From a virus, in the IMG/VR virus record IMGVR_UViG_3300032073_000162, positions 1 to 29,335 of that record: DNA of 29,335 nucleotides. One strand, written 5' to 3'. Positions 1 to 7,839 of this stretch are shown piece after piece; the stretch's first letter is position 1; each line of letters begins with the position of its first letter. The position numbers were made by a program, and so were the translations under genes. The notes under the pieces are model-generated. The model saw nothing but the letters and a program-made list of their open reading frames with translations. It did not search any database and was not told where the DNA came from.

Positions 1-2
1 AA

Positions 3-119
3 GACTCACCTTGCGATATCTGTGGTAAAATGAAATTAAGAAACCATGAAGATTCAATGGGAGATGTTTGTTTAGACTGTTATTGGGAGATGTCAGAGGA
101 CAAGAGGCGAGCATTATGA
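3..119 (+). CDS. C-terminal end of a zinc-ribbon protein (5' truncated)
   Basis: An open frame enters from the left edge and ends at TGA 117-119; 38 residues are visible. It carries two Cys pairs, CDIC (codons at 12-23) and CLDC (codons at 69-80), 15 residues apart, the layout of a small zinc ribbon or treble-clef knuckle. The tail is short and charged after the second pair. The stop overlaps the next start (ATGA at 116-119), so the two genes are translationally coupled. Function cannot be assigned from the fragment. Small zinc-ribbon proteins are common in viral operons as transcription or nuclease accessories, but that is only a family-level possibility. Confidence 0.6.
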   Translation, partial: DSPCDICGKMKLRNHEDSMGDVCLDCYWEMSEDKRRAL

Positions 120-448
120 GTTGGCAATATACTCTTCAAAAAGCCGATAGTGGTTTATTGGAAAAATTAGAACCTAAAGAAAAAAAGAAATTGAAGAAAT
201 TACTTCAATCTACTCAACCTTCCGAATACTTTGGTCAAGACTTAACTAAACTATCTACTCTTATAGATGAGATGAAGAAAGTTGAATTAATTAAAAGTGA
301 TAAGAAATTAACTAAGAAATTAAATGGGTTTGATGAAAAGAACTTAAGTATTGTAGCGTCAGCAGCAGAACTAAGGAAGGATTACGAGACTTTGTATAAT
401 CAGTTGCGAAGTATGGTGTATCCCAGTAAAAAAGGTGATTTAAAATGA
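116..448 (+). CDS. Small Lys-rich helical protein, unknown function
   Basis: 110 residues from ATG 116, chosen because it forms an ATGA overlap with the preceding stop; the frame is open further upstream to a TTG-like start at 68, but that would bury the upstream gene. The protein begins MSWQYTLQKA, followed by a very basic helix with runs of Lys around residues 24-31, and is predicted mostly helical with no Cys and no membrane segment. It sits in a string of small genes just before the DNA ligase and head protease, where virion assembly or packaging accessories are usual. No family is recognised. The 3' end overlaps the next gene by ATGA (445-448). Confidence 0.7.
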   Translation: MSWQYTLQKADSGLLEKLEPKEKKKLKKLLQSTQPSEYFGQDLTKLSTLIDEMKKVELIKSDKKLTKKLNGFDEKNLSIVASAAELRKDYETLYNQLRSMVYPSKKGDLK

Positions 449-672
449 GTGAACAAAATGAAATACTTATGCTAATGAAAGAGTTAGTTGATAAAGTAAA
501 GGCACTAGAAGATACAGTATATAGACAAGATAATTTGTTAATGAAATCAGGATTTGTAGTTTCTACATCTCCTAAACCCGCTATCGTTAATGGTGCAACT
601 CCATCAAGTGATGTAATTTCTAAAATGGATTGGGATGATATTCATAAGATAGTAGAGAGAATAGAAGGGTGA
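445..672 (+). CDS. Small coiled-coil protein with a C-terminal W-x-D-I-H motif
   Basis: 75 residues. GGTGA at 434-438 lies six bases before ATG 445. Residues 5-34 have the heptad look of a coiled coil (ILMLMKELVDKVKALE region). A Pro/Ser linker follows and the protein ends with S-D-V-I-S-K-M-D-W-D-D-I-H (residues 55-67) plus a short charged tail. Nearly the same motif closes the prohead protease/scaffold protein encoded downstream. I infer that both proteins dock on the same partner during capsid assembly, so this may be a scaffold accessory. Its role is otherwise unknown. Confidence 0.7.
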   Translation: MSEQNEILMLMKELVDKVKALEDTVYRQDNLLMKSGFVVSTSPKPAIVNGATPSSDVISKMDWDDIHKIVERIEG

Positions 673-677
673 ATATC

Positions 678-1436
678 ATGCCGGAAAAAGTAACAAAAGA
701 AGAAAAGGCAATTGAATTAGCAATATTGAAAGCAAAAGAAGTTTTGGCTGAATTTAATGACGGAACTACTGTTGCTAATGACCAAGATGTTATGGGTGAA
801 GAAGTAAAATTAAAAACTCCTAAGAAAAATCCTGCTGAAGAAAAGATACCAAATCCTACTGGTGAAGAAGGATATGGTTACGTTGGTAAATCAGTAATGA
901 AAGAAGAAAATACTTTTTTAGATGATGATAGAGATAGAGAAACTCAAATGAGAATTAGAGAATTACAGAAAGATTTAGACGATGTTAATACTAAACTAGA
1001 AGAATTAGAGATAACAGGTTCAGATAAAAATTCTGCGGGATTCGATGTAAGCGAAGGTAGAAAGCAGACAAAACTGTTAGAAGACGAACAAAGATTAACT
1101 CAACAGATTGGTGATTTATACGATTCTTTGGGTAAAGCAATTATGCTAAAGAGACTATTAACAGTAGCAAAAGGATTAGATTTGGTTAGAAATTTAGAAA
1201 TGGATAGTATAGCAAAAGGAGAACTAGAGGATTTGGATGCTCAGTTTATGGAAGCATTTGAAAGATTCAATTCTAGCCCTAAAAAAGATTCTGATTTCGC
1301 TAGATATGAAAAAGAATATTCAGAACTAAAAGCACTAGTCAAAAAATTAGGTCTAGAAGGCACAACTTATATGGATGCTGAACATGGTGGCCGTGCTGAA
1401 ATGCAAAGAAAATATGGATTTAGTCTACACGAATAG
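678..1436 (+). CDS. Charged coiled-coil protein, unknown function
   Basis: 252 residues from ATG 678. GGGTGA at 667-672 sits five bases upstream and contains the previous gene's TGA stop; an in-frame GTG at 669 is the alternative start, but it would lie inside that ribosome-binding site. The sequence is rich in Glu, Lys and Asp. A coiled-coil stretch (about residues 90-115) contains repeated Glu/Leu/Asp, and a second helical region follows around 130-200. A Pro/Lys segment near residues 47-65 is probably disordered. There is no enzyme motif, Cys cluster or membrane segment. The place between small virion-type genes and the ligase suggests a structural or assembly accessory, by position only. 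Confidence 0.65.
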   Translation: MPEKVTKEEKAIELAILKAKEVLAEFNDGTTVANDQDVMGEEVKLKTPKKNPAEEKIPNPTGEEGYGYVGKSVMKEENTFLDDDRDRETQMRIRELQKDLDDVNTKLEELEITGSDKNSAGFDVSEGRKQTKLLEDEQRLTQQIGDLYDSLGKAIMLKRLLTVAKGLDLVRNLEMDSIAKGELEDLDAQFMEAFERFNSSPKKDSDFARYEKEYSELKALVKKLGLEGTTYMDAEHGGRAEMQRKYGFSLHE

Positions 1437-1445
1437 AGTGGTTGA

Positions 1446-3998
1446 ATGTCAATTTCAGGCGTAGTATTTGAAAAGAAGAAAGACGTTCTAACAAAAAGAG
1501 TGTTAGACTTTTTTGAACGAACACGATTTTCGTATTTGTCAGCACTAGAAGACCCGAAAGAATACAATAAAAAATGGAAAAATACTGTAAAGTCTATACG
1601 AACACAATTTGATTCTTTAGATGCTTTTACAGGACTATTAAAGAAACACTTAGATGAGGATATTTTATTCGATGAGAAAGCAGAAGATGCATCTTCCATG
1701 CAAGCAAGAAAATTATATGAGGCTGTCAAATCATTGAGATTTGAATCTAAAGAAATAAGTGACCCGTTTGCAGAACAGTTAGGTGATAATGTCATAGATA
1801 CATTATTATCTAATGATAGTGTATATGCTGCATTTGTACATTATGCCTTAAGAGCGCATAATACTCCTTTACCTTCAACAGCGTGGGAAAAACATAATCT
1901 TCTCCCTGATGAAATTACTCAAGGTGCTATGGGATTAGATTTAGAATCTAAGGATATTCCATTATATATTTCTGAACATTATGGTGAAAATAAAGACACT
2001 AAAAGAATTAAATCTAAGTTTAATAGTATCTTGGCTCTACTAAAAAAAGTATTTTTAGAAGAATATACCAATGTGCAATGGAATAAGTTAGTTGATATTA
2101 ATATTAAAAAATCTGACGATACTAAATCAGAAGAAGAAAAGGCAGATATTAATTTTGTAATTCCAAATAAACCCATGTATAGAATATTTGAATTGAACGA
2201 TATGGAACAATTAAAGGGTTTTAGTGGTGAATATGTTGTTCAAGAAAAATATGATGGGATGAGAGTTCAATTACATAAGATAGATGGTAAGGTAAAAATA
2301 TATTCTTATAATCAAAAAGATATTACTGATAAATGCCCTGAACAAGTAGAACAATTAAATAAAAAACAATTTGGGGATTGTATATTAGATGGAGAATTAA
2401 TGTTATTTAGAGGAGAAGAACCTTTACATCGAGCATCTGTAATTAACTATATGTTCAAGAAACCCGTAGACGGGCTAAAACTTAGACTTCACGTATTTGA
2501 TATAATGAGGCATGAAGAAAGAGATTTGATGGATGAGACATTAAGAGAAAGAATTAACATATTGATGTATCAATATTCACAACATTCTTCTGAGGATTTA
2601 GCATTCCCATCTAAAAAAGATACTAGAATAGCAGATTCTATTAAGGAGGTAGGTACTTATTCTGAGACTATAATGCAATTACCTGCATCAGAAGGTGTGG
2701 TGATTAAAGACATAGAATCTACTTATCAGATAGGTAGTAGAAAAAATCCTAAATGGGTTAAATGGAAGAAGTTTGTTGATTTAGATGTTGTGGTATTAGA
2801 TTCTAAAAAAACTAAGAGCGATTTATACTCTTATACTATTGGTATTGGGCCTGTGAGTGCAGAGCAATCGAGAAAGTATAAAACTGTTGAATTAGAAGAT
2901 AAAGCGTATATTCCTGTTGGTAAAGCATTGAATACAAAAGAATCTGTTGAAGTTGGTGACATAGTTAGAGTAAAGGTTGATGAAGTAAAGAAAACTAAAG
3001 AAGGGTTTAGTTTGTATTCTGCTAAAGTAATTGAAATACCTGAAGTTACTGAATCTGATAAATTAGCAACTTTAGAATTATTATCTGATAAAACTAAAAA
3101 ATCTATTTGGGAAGATTTAGATAAGCCATTTAAGTATAGATTGAAAGGTGTCAAAAAAATGTATATTACTGATGATATTCATGGTGAAGCGGAAATATTA
3201 TTGAAATCTGATTTAGACGGGTTCACTATTATGGGTTTCAGTGGTGATAATTTAATGGAGAAAAAAGCATTATATGATATTGATGTTTGGAAAGAAGATT
3301 TAAAACAAGCAATAAAAAGTATGCGTTCTGAATTAAGATTATCAATAAAGAATAAACTATTAGAGGTGGATGAGCCTGTTACTTTTGAACAGATAGTAGA
3401 GTTTGTTAAAGAACATCATATGGATAAATTTGAAAGTACTGCTTTTGATTCAGATTTAAAAAGATTAAAAAAATGGTTAATTAGACAAGAAGATATTGTG
3501 TATAATAAAACAGAAGATAATTTTGTGGCTAATAATGATACAATAGAAAAGCAACCAAAAAAAAATCCTAAAGAAGCAAACTTTGTAATTCAAAGAAGGG
3601 AAGATAATAATTTAGATTTTATTATTGAAACATCAGAAAAAAGTATGGCTTGGTTATTTGATATAGAAACAACATCTGATGTTTATAACTTGTTTGGTAA
3701 GTCCGGTAAGTTTCCTGCTAAAATAAGTTTATCGGGTATTAAAGAAGGTAAAGTGATTGATAGTGGTAAATTAATACTAGGAGTACAAAAGGATGGTTAT
3801 CATGAGTATAAACTAGAAGGCGATAAGTTTGATACTAGATTACATGTTAGGGTTGTACCTTTAGATGGTAAAGATACTTGGGTTACATGGACTGGTAAAA
3901 AGCAAACTATGTTAGATACTAAAGAAGATGAAGGAGTATGGGATATTACACTTGACAGGTATAAAAAATTAGACTTACCTGAATCTGAAACCGCTTAG
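1446..3998 (+). CDS. ATP-dependent DNA ligase with long accessory regions
   Basis: 850 residues, much longer than a minimal viral ligase (about 300-500). The nucleotidyltransferase core is clear: motif I EKYDGMR with AMP-accepting Lys268, motif III ILDGE (Glu317), motif IIIa VFDI (Phe351), motif IV EGVVIK (Glu416, Lys421) and motif V WVKWK (437-441). It is followed by an OB-fold region to about 535. It should seal nicks using ATP and is archaeal/eukaryotic in type. Residues 1-240 are not a recognisable ligase DNA-binding domain. Residues about 711-820 resemble a degenerate LigD 3'-phosphoesterase domain (FVIQ at 713-716) lacking the usual His/Asp/Arg set. The motif Ia position usually read as S-R is S-Y here (Ser287-Tyr288). 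Start ATG 1446 has only a weak upstream GTGG. It lies directly before the capsid protease, an unusual place for a repair gene. Confidence 0.9.
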   Translation: MSISGVVFEKKKDVLTKRVLDFFERTRFSYLSALEDPKEYNKKWKNTVKSIRTQFDSLDAFTGLLKKHLDEDILFDEKAEDASSMQARKLYEAVKSLRFESKEISDPFAEQLGDNVIDTLLSNDSVYAAFVHYALRAHNTPLPSTAWEKHNLLPDEITQGAMGLDLESKDIPLYISEHYGENKDTKRIKSKFNSILALLKKVFLEEYTNVQWNKLVDINIKKSDDTKSEEEKADINFVIPNKPMYRIFELNDMEQLKGFSGEYVVQEKYDGMRVQLHKIDGKVKIYSYNQKDITDKCPEQVEQLNKKQFGDCILDGELMLFRGEEPLHRASVINYMFKKPVDGLKLRLHVFDIMRHEERDLMDETLRERINILMYQYSQHSSEDLAFPSKKDTRIADSIKEVGTYSETIMQLPASEGVVIKDIESTYQIGSRKNPKWVKWKKFVDLDVVVLDSKKTKSDLYSYTIGIGPVSAEQSRKYKTVELEDKAYIPVGKALNTKESVEVGDIVRVKVDEVKKTKEGFSLYSAKVIEIPEVTESDKLATLELLSDKTKKSIWEDLDKPFKYRLKGVKKMYITDDIHGEAEILLKSDLDGFTIMGFSGDNLMEKKALYDIDVWKEDLKQAIKSMRSELRLSIKNKLLEVDEPVTFEQIVEFVKEHHMDKFESTAFDSDLKRLKKWLIRQEDIVYNKTEDNFVANNDTIEKQPKKNPKEANFVIQRREDNNLDFIIETSEKSMAWLFDIETTSDVYNLFGKSGKFPAKISLSGIKEGKVIDSGKLILGVQKDGYHEYKLEGDKFDTRLHVRVVPLDGKDTWVTWTGKKQTMLDTKEDEGVWDITLDRYKKLDLPESETA

Positions 3999-4006
3999 TT
4001 AATATA
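3999..4006 (+). promoter_or_regulatory. TATA-like element before the prohead protease
   Basis: TTAATATA is centred about 28 bases upstream of ATG 4031, in one of the few gaps in this operon. That distance fits an archaeal TATA box driving a leaderless transcript. The protease start has no GGTGA-type site, which fits the same model. In AT-rich DNA such matches arise easily, and no BRE was clearly recognised. Confidence 0.35.
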
Positions 4007-4030
4007 GTCGTTGAAAAAAACCTATTGCTA

Positions 4031-5218
4031 ATGCTGTCTGCCCCGATGCGTCTTGTTAATCAAGGTGTACGTGATTTTAGTATTCTAAAGTCAGATGATT
4101 TAATTATTGGTGGCTATGCTTCAATAGAGATGATAGATAAGCAAAATGATTTAATTACCCTTAAAGCATTAGAAGAGGCTGTTGAGGGTTTTATGGTCAA
4201 TAAGAAATTTAGAAATGTAATGTCTAATCATTCTAATGTTCAAGTAGGAGAGGTAATTGATTCTTATAGGGATAAAAATGGATTAGTGCATAAAACTCAT
4301 GTGGATGACGTTGGGTTTTATGTTGTTATTAAATTGAGAGATGATATTGAAAAGGCAAAGGAAATATCTAGAAATATTAGAAAGGGAACATTACGTTCTT
4401 TTAGCATAGGAGGTCAGGCTATTTCTAAAAGAAGCCGTAAATCAAATGATTTAGGTGAATATAATGAAATAGATGGTCTTGAATTACACGAAGTCACAAT
4501 TTGCGAAAAGGGAATTAACCCCGAAGCAAAATTTGATATATTAAAGGAAGAAAAAGGTGAAAAAAATATGACTGAAAAGTTAGAAAAAGCCCTTGAGGAG
4601 TTAAATGACTTGATGAAACAAGTTAATTCTCTTAATAAGGAAGAAGAAACGATGGAAGCCCCAATGGAAGAAGACATGGAGTACATGGCTACGGAAGATG
4701 GGAAAGAAGAGATGGAACTTTCTCTTGATGACGATGAAGCAAAAGCATTGGATGACCAAGATTTAGTACACATAGAAGCAGGTGAAGAAGTAGTAACCAA
4801 TGGTAATCCTACTGCAACTCCTGCACCTCTAAAAGTGTCTAAAGAATGGGATGCATCAGAATTTAAATCATTAGATTTATCTGCTGAAAATGTTGAAAAG
4901 GCTTATGAGCAATTCAAAGCAGAACAATTAGAAAAGATTGCTTATGAAAACTTATCAAAACAATTTGAAACAAGATTTGTTTCAGAACAGGCTGTAAGAA
5001 AGTCTGCTAATGAGAGAGCAGAATATGATGCTCGTACAGAAGTAGCAGCATTAAAAGAAGAGTTTGCTGAACTACGCAAATCATTGTCTTCTAAAGACAC
5101 TGAAATAGCAAAAGCAAAAGAAGTTTCGTTTGGATTACCTGAAGGTTTCCCTGCAACATCAGAAGAGTTATCTTCTATGAGTTGGGGAGATATTCACAAT
5201 CTAGCGAGGAAGTTTTAG
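4031..5218 (+). CDS. Prohead maturation protease fused to scaffold (U35/XkdF-like)
   Basis: 395 residues from ATG 4031; TTG 4025 and ATG 4046 are alternative starts and none has a clear ribosome-binding site. Residues 25-165 match the HK97/XkdF serine protease pattern: GGYASIEMIDKQND opening strand, His67 in MSNHS, Ser125 in RSFSIGG and a final EVTICEKGINPEA strand. It should cleave scaffold and capsid N-termini during head maturation. From about residue 170 the protein becomes an acidic, Glu/Met-rich coiled-coil scaffold, ending in S-E-E-L-S-S-M-S-W-G-D-I-H (377-389), a motif shared with the small gene at 445. A likely internal start at 4568 would make scaffold alone. The major capsid gene follows 12 bases later. 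Confidence 0.88.
   Translation: MLSAPMRLVNQGVRDFSILKSDDLIIGGYASIEMIDKQNDLITLKALEEAVEGFMVNKKFRNVMSNHSNVQVGEVIDSYRDKNGLVHKTHVDDVGFYVVIKLRDDIEKAKEISRNIRKGTLRSFSIGGQAISKRSRKSNDLGEYNEIDGLELHEVTICEKGINPEAKFDILKEEKGEKNMTEKLEKALEELNDLMKQVNSLNKEEETMEAPMEEDMEYMATEDGKEEMELSLDDDEAKALDDQDLVHIEAGEEVVTNGNPTATPAPLKVSKEWDASEFKSLDLSAENVEKAYEQFKAEQLEKIAYENLSKQFETRFVSEQAVRKSANERAEYDARTEVAALKEEFAELRKSLSSKDTEIAKAKEVSFGLPEGFPATSEELSSMSWGDIHNLARKF
4556..4570 (+). promoter_or_regulatory. Internal ribosome-binding site and start for a nested scaffold protein
   Basis: Inside the protease gene, GGTGA (4556-4560) lies seven bases before an in-frame ATG (4568-4570), the same element and spacing used by ordinary starts in this window. 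Translation from it would give a 216-residue protein (4568-5218) beginning MTEKLEKALEELNDL, exactly at the junction between protease and acidic scaffold. Nested scaffold genes of this kind are known in lambda (C/Nu3). Here it is inferred from sequence only. Confidence 0.6.
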
Positions 5219-5230
5219 GAGTGATATAAA

Positions 5231-6607
5231 ATGAGTGGATATACAAACACAATAAAAGATTTAGAAGCCGCAACATACGGATTAACCGGCCCTGCTGGTA
5301 ATGCTCTATTGAAGAGTAGTGGTGTTGTAGGTGGATTCGGAACGCCCCATGATGCTGCATCTAACCCGTTTAGTGCTGCAAGTGGATTGGGAGATTTATA
5401 CAATGTTCTTTACGGACAGAAAGTATGGTCAATGCTAAACCAAGAGGTTAATCCTCTTTCAATTCTAGCAAAAAGACCTTACACATCATCAGGATGGAGA
5501 GTTCTAAAGAGCCGACCTACTGGTGGTAGTGGTTCTGCGTTTGGAACAGGAACAACTGCTGTTGCTGCAAACACTGCTGATTTATCTACACCTAGAGTAG
5601 ACCAAATTGGTGGAGTAGAAGAGAATGCAACATTAGATGGTGCAAATGGATTTAGACCACTTTCACCTGAATACGCTAAACTTTTCGTAAGCCCAAAAAC
5701 TGTTGCTCATTTGTTTGAGTTCTCAGAACTTGGTATGGAATTGGCTGCTATTGATGATGGTGTCGGAGATATTCGTGCAATCGTTAGAGAAGATATGGGT
5801 AAGCATCATGCAGAAACACAAAGCAAAATGTTAGTTATGCCATACGAATCATATGATGATGGTACAGCAACAAACATTGAAAGAAACTATACTTCTTTGA
5901 TGAAGATTGTTTCTTCTGCGGGTGAAATCGCTGCTATGTATAATGCTAACTTATTGACTACTGGTGCAAACAATGGAGATAACTCCGCAGTTGTTGCAGA
6001 TGTAGTTAATCTGTTTGGTACAACAAGAAGTGTTACTATTAGTAGTAACGCTGCAACAGGTGTTGCTTCTTTCTTGGATGCAGAGGTTGACTTTGGAGAT
6101 GGATATGCAGCAGGTGATGCTAGAGTTCTAACTCTAACTATGATTAATAGTATGATTAGAAGAATCCGTCAAAACGGTGGAAACCCAAAATGTATTCTAA
6201 CAGGATACGATACTATTCAGCACATTGCTGACTTACTACAAAGCCAAGAAAGATTTATGGATAGGAAAGAGATTGTTCCTACACATAATGGTGTAAAAGG
6301 TGCAAAGGGTCAAGAAGTTGGATTTAGAGTAGCAACATACTTTGATATCCCTCTAATCCCTGCAAAGGATATGCCTTCAACTGGTAGTAACTCAACAAAT
6401 GAACTGAGTGATATGCTGTTCCTAGATACAGACCATATGTGGCTATCTGTTATGAAACCAACTCAATACTTTGAGGATGGAATTACTAACGGAAACCCAT
6501 TCGGTGTCGGTAAACTTGGAAACCAAGGAATGTATAGAACAATGGGTGAAACTTGCTGTTCTTTCTTCAAGGGTCAAGGTAAGATTACTAACATTAAGAG
6601 TGCTTAG
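5231..6607 (+). CDS. Major capsid protein, HK97 fold
   Basis: 458 residues. GGAGTGAT (5218-5225) lies five bases before ATG 5231 and starts in the protease stop. Position directly after the prohead protease/scaffold, length, and lack of membrane or enzyme motifs identify it as the shell protein. The order of elements fits the fold: a Gly/Ala-rich N-arm (1-60), then the WSMLNQEVNPLSILAKRPY segment expected before the E-loop, a long helical region around DDGVGDIRAIVREDMGKHHAE (spine helix, about 178-198), and a C-terminal beta/P-domain. Codon choice differs from its neighbours, with more AAC, TTC and GGA, as expected for the most highly expressed gene. A protease-cut N-terminal segment is possible but no site can be named. 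Confidence 0.85.
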   Translation: MSGYTNTIKDLEAATYGLTGPAGNALLKSSGVVGGFGTPHDAASNPFSAASGLGDLYNVLYGQKVWSMLNQEVNPLSILAKRPYTSSGWRVLKSRPTGGSGSAFGTGTTAVAANTADLSTPRVDQIGGVEENATLDGANGFRPLSPEYAKLFVSPKTVAHLFEFSELGMELAAIDDGVGDIRAIVREDMGKHHAETQSKMLVMPYESYDDGTATNIERNYTSLMKIVSSAGEIAAMYNANLLTTGANNGDNSAVVADVVNLFGTTRSVTISSNAATGVASFLDAEVDFGDGYAAGDARVLTLTMINSMIRRIRQNGGNPKCILTGYDTIQHIADLLQSQERFMDRKEIVPTHNGVKGAKGQEVGFRVATYFDIPLIPAKDMPSTGSNSTNELSDMLFLDTDHMWLSVMKPTQYFEDGITNGNPFGVGKLGNQGMYRTMGETCCSFFKGQGKITNIKSA

Positions 6608-6616
6608 GTGATTTGA

Positions 6617-6970
6617 ATGGCTTTAGCATATACAGTTACTTTGCTTGCAGACCATAAGGGAGTTACACTTCCAAAGGCTGTTGGTGATGAATATGTTGTA
6701 GATGCTTTGATAGATGTAACGTCAATAGTCGCAGCAGGGTCAGTAATTCCTGCTTCGGCTCTTGGCCTTTCATCTCTTCATTGTGTAACTATAACTGGTT
6801 CAGACAATGCTAATGCAGTATTGCCTTTAGTAGAAATTAGTGCCGCAGGTGCATATGAGAGTGGAACATCTTTTGCTCTTATGTTTACATCACTAGATGG
6901 TACTAATGCTACTTTGGCTAATGATGCAAATGGTGGTTCAGTTCGAGTAAGAGCATGGGGCAACCTTTAA
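6617..6970 (+). CDS. Small beta-rich virion protein, possible capsid decoration
   Basis: 117 residues. GGTGA (6607-6611) overlaps the capsid gene stop and lies five bases before ATG 6617. The protein is rich in Ala, Val, Thr and Gly with alternating hydrophobic residues, typical of a compact beta protein. It has one Cys, no membrane segment and no charged tail. Immediate placement after the major capsid gene, ahead of a strong hairpin, suggests co-expression at high level with the shell, hence a decoration or cement protein by position. No family is recognised from the sequence. Confidence 0.65.
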   Translation: MALAYTVTLLADHKGVTLPKAVGDEYVVDALIDVTSIVAAGSVIPASALGLSSLHCVTITGSDNANAVLPLVEISAAGAYESGTSFALMFTSLDGTNATLANDANGGSVRVRAWGNL

Positions 6971-6999
6971 AATAGAAAATATATACCATTATAATACCG

Positions 7000-7040
7000 T
7001 AGTCTTATTCCCTTCTTTACTGAGGGGAATGAGATTACTA
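7000..7040 (+). terminator. Strong hairpin after the capsid genes
   Basis: CTTATTCCC (7004-7012) pairs with GGGAATGAG (7025-7033), extended inward by T-G and T-A pairs to an eight-base loop. Outside, TAGT (7000-7003) pairs with ACTA (7037-7040) after a three-base bulge. It lies in the gap between the capsid-level genes and the next gene, followed at once by TAATGGAGG. It is not followed by a U-run, so it may be a partial terminator or a 3'-end stabiliser of capsid mRNA rather than a full stop. Confidence 0.5.
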
Positions 7041-7057
7041 TAATGGAGGAAAAGAAA

Positions 7058-7474
7058 ATGAGTAATGTAAAATTAAAAAGAGTAAAACATGATGGCCCAC
7101 TTCTACTAAGAAGAGGCGGTACAGTTTACCATATAAGCCATGATGTGAATTGCGTAGTACCCGTAGGAATTGCGGTAGGTATGCTAGGAGATGCAGGGCT
7201 AGTAGTCGAACTAACAGGTGAAGATAGAGAGGCTATTTCTAACTTTGGGGCTAATGAACTAAGATTAATTAAGAAAGAGTTTAATCTACAAGGTTCATCA
7301 GAAGAAGTAGCAGAAACTTTATTTCCTACTAAAAAGAAAACTAAACCAAAGAAAAAGGTTATGTCTAAACCAAAGGCAGAAACATCTACTAAATTTGAAG
7401 ATTTAGTTAATGCTGCTAAAAAAGATTCACTCAAAACTAAGAAAGAAAAAGTTGTTTCTGATTTAGAAGAGTGA
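7058..7474 (+). CDS. Basic protein with Lys-rich tail, possible neck or DNA-contacting protein
   Basis: 138 residues from ATG 7058, preceded by GGAGG (7045-7049); an earlier in-frame ATG at 7043 overlaps that site and is less likely. Residues 1-55 are a compact beta-type region (RVKHDGPLLLRRGGTVYHI start). Residues about 63-88, with NELRLIKKEFNLQGSSEEVAETLF, look like a short helix-extended-helix (HeH/SAP-like) unit. From residue 90 the protein is a Lys/Pro-rich tail (KKKTKPKKKV), probably disordered and able to bind DNA or acidic surfaces. It is the first gene after the capsid hairpin. Function is inferred only from composition and position. Confidence 0.65.
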   Translation: MSNVKLKRVKHDGPLLLRRGGTVYHISHDVNCVVPVGIAVGMLGDAGLVVELTGEDREAISNFGANELRLIKKEFNLQGSSEEVAETLFPTKKKTKPKKKVMSKPKAETSTKFEDLVNAAKKDSLKTKKEKVVSDLEE

Positions 7475-7522
7475 ACCGAAGATTGATAAGGCAACCCCTT
7501 GTTTCAATGGTTGGGAATAAGC

Positions 7523-7822
7523 ATGAGTGGTTCAGGTTGTAACACTAGTGGGGTATTGTCCTCATCAACATTAGTATCAAGTGATAGATGTAGATTAGTT
7601 AGTGTTCATATGACTTCTACCACTAATGCTTTATTCACAATTAAAATTTGGGATAGTGCTAATAGTACAATTTCAGGTAAAAAAGAAGTATTGCGACTTC
7701 ATATGCATGCAGGTGGAACTGCTCAAGCATTAGAACAAGATTTACATGGGGCAATATTAGCACAAGGATGCTATGTTGAATTTGATGCAGGGGCAGGTAA
7801 TTGCACGGTTAATTTCGCATAG
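7523..7822 (+). CDS. Small beta-sandwich-type virion protein
   Basis: 99 residues from ATG 7523, chosen because the upstream extension to TTG 7499 has no ribosome-binding site; only a weak GGTTGGGA precedes 7523. The sequence runs CRLVSVHMTSTTNALFTIKIWD, then a Gly-rich turn, and closes with GCYVEFDAGAGNCTVNFA. This alternating pattern resembles the small beta proteins often found in marine phage head or tail gene clusters (a C-x-L-x-x-V start and a G-x-Y-V-E end). There are four Cys residues but no clear zinc spacing. It is probably a surface or decoration protein; the exact role is unknown. Confidence 0.6.
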   Translation: MSGSGCNTSGVLSSSTLVSSDRCRLVSVHMTSTTNALFTIKIWDSANSTISGKKEVLRLHMHAGGTAQALEQDLHGAILAQGCYVEFDAGAGNCTVNFA

Positions 7823-7839
7823 ATATAGGTGGAAAAAGA

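Noticed and set aside
1367-1795. Long reading frame on the - strand (142 codons)
   Set aside because: It lies opposite the 5' end of the ligase, has no ribosome-binding site, and gives a Ser/Phe-rich product typical of the antisense of AT-rich coding DNA. The other - strand frames (for example 12006-12428, 21431-21832 and 28681-29001) fail in the same way.
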